From positions 2,356,001 through 2,420,000 of the forward strand of contig NZ_JAHWXK010000001.1 in assembly GCF_023091155.1 (NCBI RefSeq): 64,000 nucleotides of DNA. The letters are read 5' to 3'. The translations under genes and the position numbers were made by a program. The stretch's first letter is position 1; every line of letters begins with the position of its first letter. This document shows, in pieces, positions 61,834-64,000 of the stretch. The stretch is from Microbacterium sufflavum (GTDB lineage Bacteria; Actinomycetota; Actinomycetes; Actinomycetales; Microbacteriaceae). A model generated the notes under the pieces. That model ran no database searches, was not told the DNA's origin, and saw only the letters and a list, made by a program, of their open reading frames with translations.

Positions 61834-63239
61834 ACGGAGCGGTCACCGCCACCGGGAGCCGTGCCGTCGCCCTCGGGCGCGGAAGCGGGCGTCGCCGGAG
61901 CCGCGGGACGCGGGGCCGGGGCGGGCGGGGGCGCGGGGGCGAAGGCCGGCGCGGGTGCCGGCGGGTACGCGGGTGCCGGCGGGAACCCGGGCACGGGCTG
62001 AGACGCAGGCGCGGGTGCCGGCGGGTACGCGGGGGAGGGCGCGTCGCCGAACCCCGGGGCCGTCCCGGCCGGCGGTGGACCGTAGGGATACGGCTGCGGC
62101 GCGGCCTGGGGGTACCCGTACCCCTGTGTCATCATCACGTGCTCCGGAACCTGACGCGGCGGCGGGGCGGAGGTGACGGCGCGGGCGGTGTCCACCACGA
62201 ACGGGTCGCCGAGCTGGTCCTCACTCGCACCGAGGTCGAGGCGCTCCACATAGGAGAGGAGCGTCTGGTCCAGGCCCTCGTAGCGCATGCGGCAGTCGAG
62301 GTAGACCAGCACACCGCCCGTGCTCTGCACCACGATCGTGATCGCCTGCAGGATCAGCAGGAGCACCTGCGGGGCGAGGAGGGCGAAGACGTAGCCGATC
62401 ACCGCACTCGGCTCGCTGGCGCCGGTCGGCGCGATCACGGTTCCGAGGAACGACGACACCAGCGCCGTGGGGATGCTCACCACCTGCATCGCCAGCCCCA
62501 TGATGAGGCTGATCAGGAACGTCACTCCGAACGCGACCCAGAACCGGCCGCGCGTCAGACGCCACGACCGCACGAACGCGTCGCGGAAGCGCGCGCGCTC
62601 CAGCACCAGGATCGACGGGACGAGAAGCAGCTTGGTGGTCAGCCAGATGGTCAGGGGGATCGCGGCGATCGCCAGCAGGACCACCACGATGATCACGATG
62701 CCGATCAGCTCCGGCGTGCCGCCCAGACCGCCGGCGGTGAGTGCGCCGATGATGGCGACGACGATCGCGATGCCGCCGAACATCGCGAGCACCGAGAGCG
62801 ATGCGAAGCCGGCGAGCCGCCAGAACGCGGGGAGCATGCGGCGCCAGAGCATGCGCAGCGAGGCCTTCCGCCCGACGGCGGCGTACCCGATGTCGGCGGC
62901 CACCACGCCCTGCATCATCGCGGTGAAGGCGATCGACGCGAGCCCGACGATCAGCCCGGCGATCACGTTGATGGCGATCGTGCCGGCGAGCACGGCCTCG
63001 AAGTCGGGCGACGAGGGAGACACCGTCTCGAGGCGGGTGAAGGTGGTGAACAGCACGACACCCATGACACCGGCGGTCGCGATGACGACGACGAACTGGA
63101 TCACGACGGCGAACCCGAACAGCACCTTCGGGTTGTGGCGGAGCGCCGCGAAGGCCTTGCCGAGCAGCATGCCGAACGTCAGCGGATGAAGGGGGATGAT
63201 CCCCTTCTTGGGGGCTGGGGTCCACGTCTGGCCGCTCAC
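61830..63239 (-). CDS. Polytopic membrane protein (GPDPase-membrane-domain type) with Pro/Ala-rich tail
   Basis: A 469-residue protein with about six hydrophobic segments in residues 30-330, including FAVVIQFVVVIATAGVMGVV and GFASLSVLAMFGGIAIVVAI. The layout resembles the membrane domain found with glycerophosphodiester phosphodiesterases, but there is no catalytic domain. After residue ~330 a cytoplasmic tail is rich in Pro, Ala, Gly and Tyr, with repeats such as PPAPAYPPAPAPAFAPAP. The GTG is preferred over an ATG nine codons upstream because GGAGG lies seven bases before it. It heads the MoxR operon. Confidence 0.8.
   Translation of the reverse strand: MSGQTWTPAPKKGIIPLHPLTFGMLLGKAFAALRHNPKVLFGFAVVIQFVVVIATAGVMGVVLFTTFTRLETVSPSSPDFEAVLAGTIAINVIAGLIVGLASIAFTAMMQGVVAADIGYAAVGRKASLRMLWRRMLPAFWRLAGFASLSVLAMFGGIAIVVAIIGALTAGGLGGTPELIGIVIIVVVLLAIAAIPLTIWLTTKLLLVPSILVLERARFRDAFVRSWRLTRGRFWVAFGVTFLISLIMGLAMQVVSIPTALVSSFLGTVIAPTGASEPSAVIGYVFALLAPQVLLLILQAITIVVQSTGGVLVYLDCRMRYEGLDQTLLSYVERLDLGASEDQLGDPFVVDTARAVTSAPPPRQVPEHVMMTQGYGYPQAAPQPYPYGPPPAGTAPGFGDAPSPAYPPAPAPASQPVPGFPPAPAYPPAPAPAFAPAPPPAPAPRPAAPATPASAPEGDGTAPGGGDRSV
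61948..62033. repeat. Direct repeat, 26 bp, period 60
   Basis: The same 26 bp occurs at 61948-61973 and 62008-62033, inside the codons for the Pro/Ala-rich tail of the membrane protein. Shorter copies of the same GC-rich unit lie between and beside them. This is a coding low-complexity repeat, not a mobile element. Confidence 0.8.
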
Positions 63240-63321
63240 GGGCCTCCCTCCGTCGTGCGCTCCCATCGTGTCATATCCTCGCGGTGAGGCGCAGACCTGC
63301 GGAGGGCGGTACTCGGTGCCA

Positions 63322-63327
63322 TAAGGT
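63322..63327 (+). promoter_or_regulatory. mtrA: Predicted -10 hexamer TAAGGT ahead of mtrA
   Basis: Seven bases separate it from the ATG. AAGG within it could alternatively act as a ribosome binding site. Confidence 0.4.
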
Positions 63328-63334
63328 AACAGTT

Positions 63335-64000
63335 ATGACCTCACGCATCCTCGTGGTCGACGACGACACGGCGCTCGCCGAGATGATCGGCATCGTGCTG
63401 CGCACGGAGGGCTTCGAGCCGGTCTTCTGCGCGGACGGCGCGCGCGCGGTCGACGAGTGGCGCGCACAGCGTCCCGACCTGGTGCTGCTGGACCTCATGC
63501 TCCCCGGTATGGACGGCATCGAGATCTGCACGCGGATCCGGGCGGAGTCCGGGGTGCCGATCATCATGCTCACGGCGCGCAGCGACACCGCGGACGTGGT
63601 GCGTGGCCTCGAAGTGGGCGCAGACGACTACATGGTCAAGCCGTTCAACCCGAAGGAACTGGTCGCCCGCATCCGCACCCGGCTGCGCCCGACCCCGCAG
63701 ACCACCAGCGAACAGCTGCGCATCGGAGACCTCACGGTCGACGTCGACGCGCACGAGGTCCGCCGGGGAACCACGCCCATCGCCCTGACGCCGCTGGAGT
63801 TCCAGCTGCTCGTGGCCCTCGCCTCCAAGCCGCAGCAGGTGTTCTCGCGCGAGATGCTGCTCGAGCAGGTGTGGGGCTACCACTACAAGGCCGACACCAG
63901 ACTGGTGAACGTGCACGTGCAGCGGCTGCGCGCGAAGGTCGAGCTCGACCCGGACAACCCGAAGATCGTGATGACCGTGCGCGGTGTGGGCTACCGCGCC
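63335..64000 (+). CDS. mtrA: Two-component response regulator MtrA (3' end beyond window)
   Basis: An OmpR-family regulator, of which 222 residues are visible before the right edge cuts it just short of the stop. The receiver domain has VVDDDTALAEM, the phospho-accepting Asp53 in LLDLMLPGMDG, LTARSD and VKPFNPKELVAR. The winged-helix domain has LTPLEFQLLVALASKP and VNVHVQRLRAKVE. The wording matches MtrA, which with sensor MtrB and lipoprotein LpqB controls cell-wall and division genes in actinobacteria. Those partners would be expected just beyond the window. Confidence 0.95.
   Translation, partial: MTSRILVVDDDTALAEMIGIVLRTEGFEPVFCADGARAVDEWRAQRPDLVLLDLMLPGMDGIEICTRIRAESGVPIIMLTARSDTADVVRGLEVGADDYMVKPFNPKELVARIRTRLRPTPQTTSEQLRIGDLTVDVDAHEVRRGTTPIALTPLEFQLLVALASKPQQVFSREMLLEQVWGYHYKADTRLVNVHVQRLRAKVELDPDNPKIVMTVRGVGYRA

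Noticed and set aside
61930..62060. CRISPR-like repeats
   Set aside because: The repeats are inside a coding region, lack regular spacers, and encode a Pro/Ala-rich tail.
63239..63266. ATG start nine codons upstream for the membrane protein heading the MoxR operon
   Set aside because: No ribosome binding site precedes it, whereas GTG 63239 has GGAGG at a 7 nt distance.

Overview
The window is very GC-rich, densely packed DNA from an actinobacterium. The core genes at the right end (manA, a WhiB2-type regulator, a DUF3499 gene, ahcY, mtrA) follow an arrangement typical of actinobacteria. Together with the cell-wall polymer genes and the absence of mycolic-acid or arabinan genes, this best fits a Microbacteriaceae member such as Microbacterium. 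That placement is inference. Almost every base is coding, there is no gap over 300 bp, and no rRNA, tRNA, insertion sequence, phage gene or CRISPR array was seen.

Positions 1-44,500 hold a cell-surface glycopolymer locus. The left edge carries a DUF4012 gene, a glycosyltransferase and a secreted beta-propeller protein. Next come a Wzm/Wzt-type ABC exporter (5.5-7.2 kb), large membrane proteins, and WbpD, WbpE and WbpB homologues followed by a PglK-like ABC flippase (10.3-14.8 kb). Three tandem GT2 paralogues, an acyltransferase and a block of GT4-type glycosyltransferases fill 14.8-24.1 kb. A deacetylase-like gene and an acylation cassette follow (LpxD-like acyltransferase, acyl carrier protein, ketoreductase, KAS III; 24.2-27.9 kb), then two more glycosyltransferases. 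A WecB/WbpI epimerase and a WbpA-type dehydrogenase at 30.3-32.7 kb complete a set that could make UDP-2,3-diacetamido-2,3-dideoxymannuronic acid. From 32.8 to 41.8 kb there is a galactan module: UDP-galactopyranose mutase, a second Wzm/Wzt exporter with an unknown membrane protein and a Nudix hydrolase inserted between its subunits, GlfT1-like and GlfT2-like galactofuranosyltransferases, and galE. Two O-antigen-ligase-type membrane proteins end the locus.

Positions 44,500-64,000 are mostly core genome: manA, WhiB2, a large membrane GT2 with a DUF5719 partner, a metallopeptidase-family protein, DUF3499, a MacAB-like exporter, and ahcY. These are followed by RDD and SpoIIM genes, a MoxR/DUF58/DUF4350/DUF4129/membrane-protein operon, and mtrA running off the right edge.

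Many genes have a TANNNT hexamer 6-9 nt upstream of the start codon, the signature of leaderless transcription. This spacing helped choose several starts (ugd/wbpA, galE, manA, mtrA, DUF3499, SpoIIM, wecB). The most interesting candidate system is the LpxD-like/ACP/ketoreductase/KAS III cassette. It looks like a dedicated mini fatty-acid pathway for acylating an amino sugar in an organism that has no lipid A.
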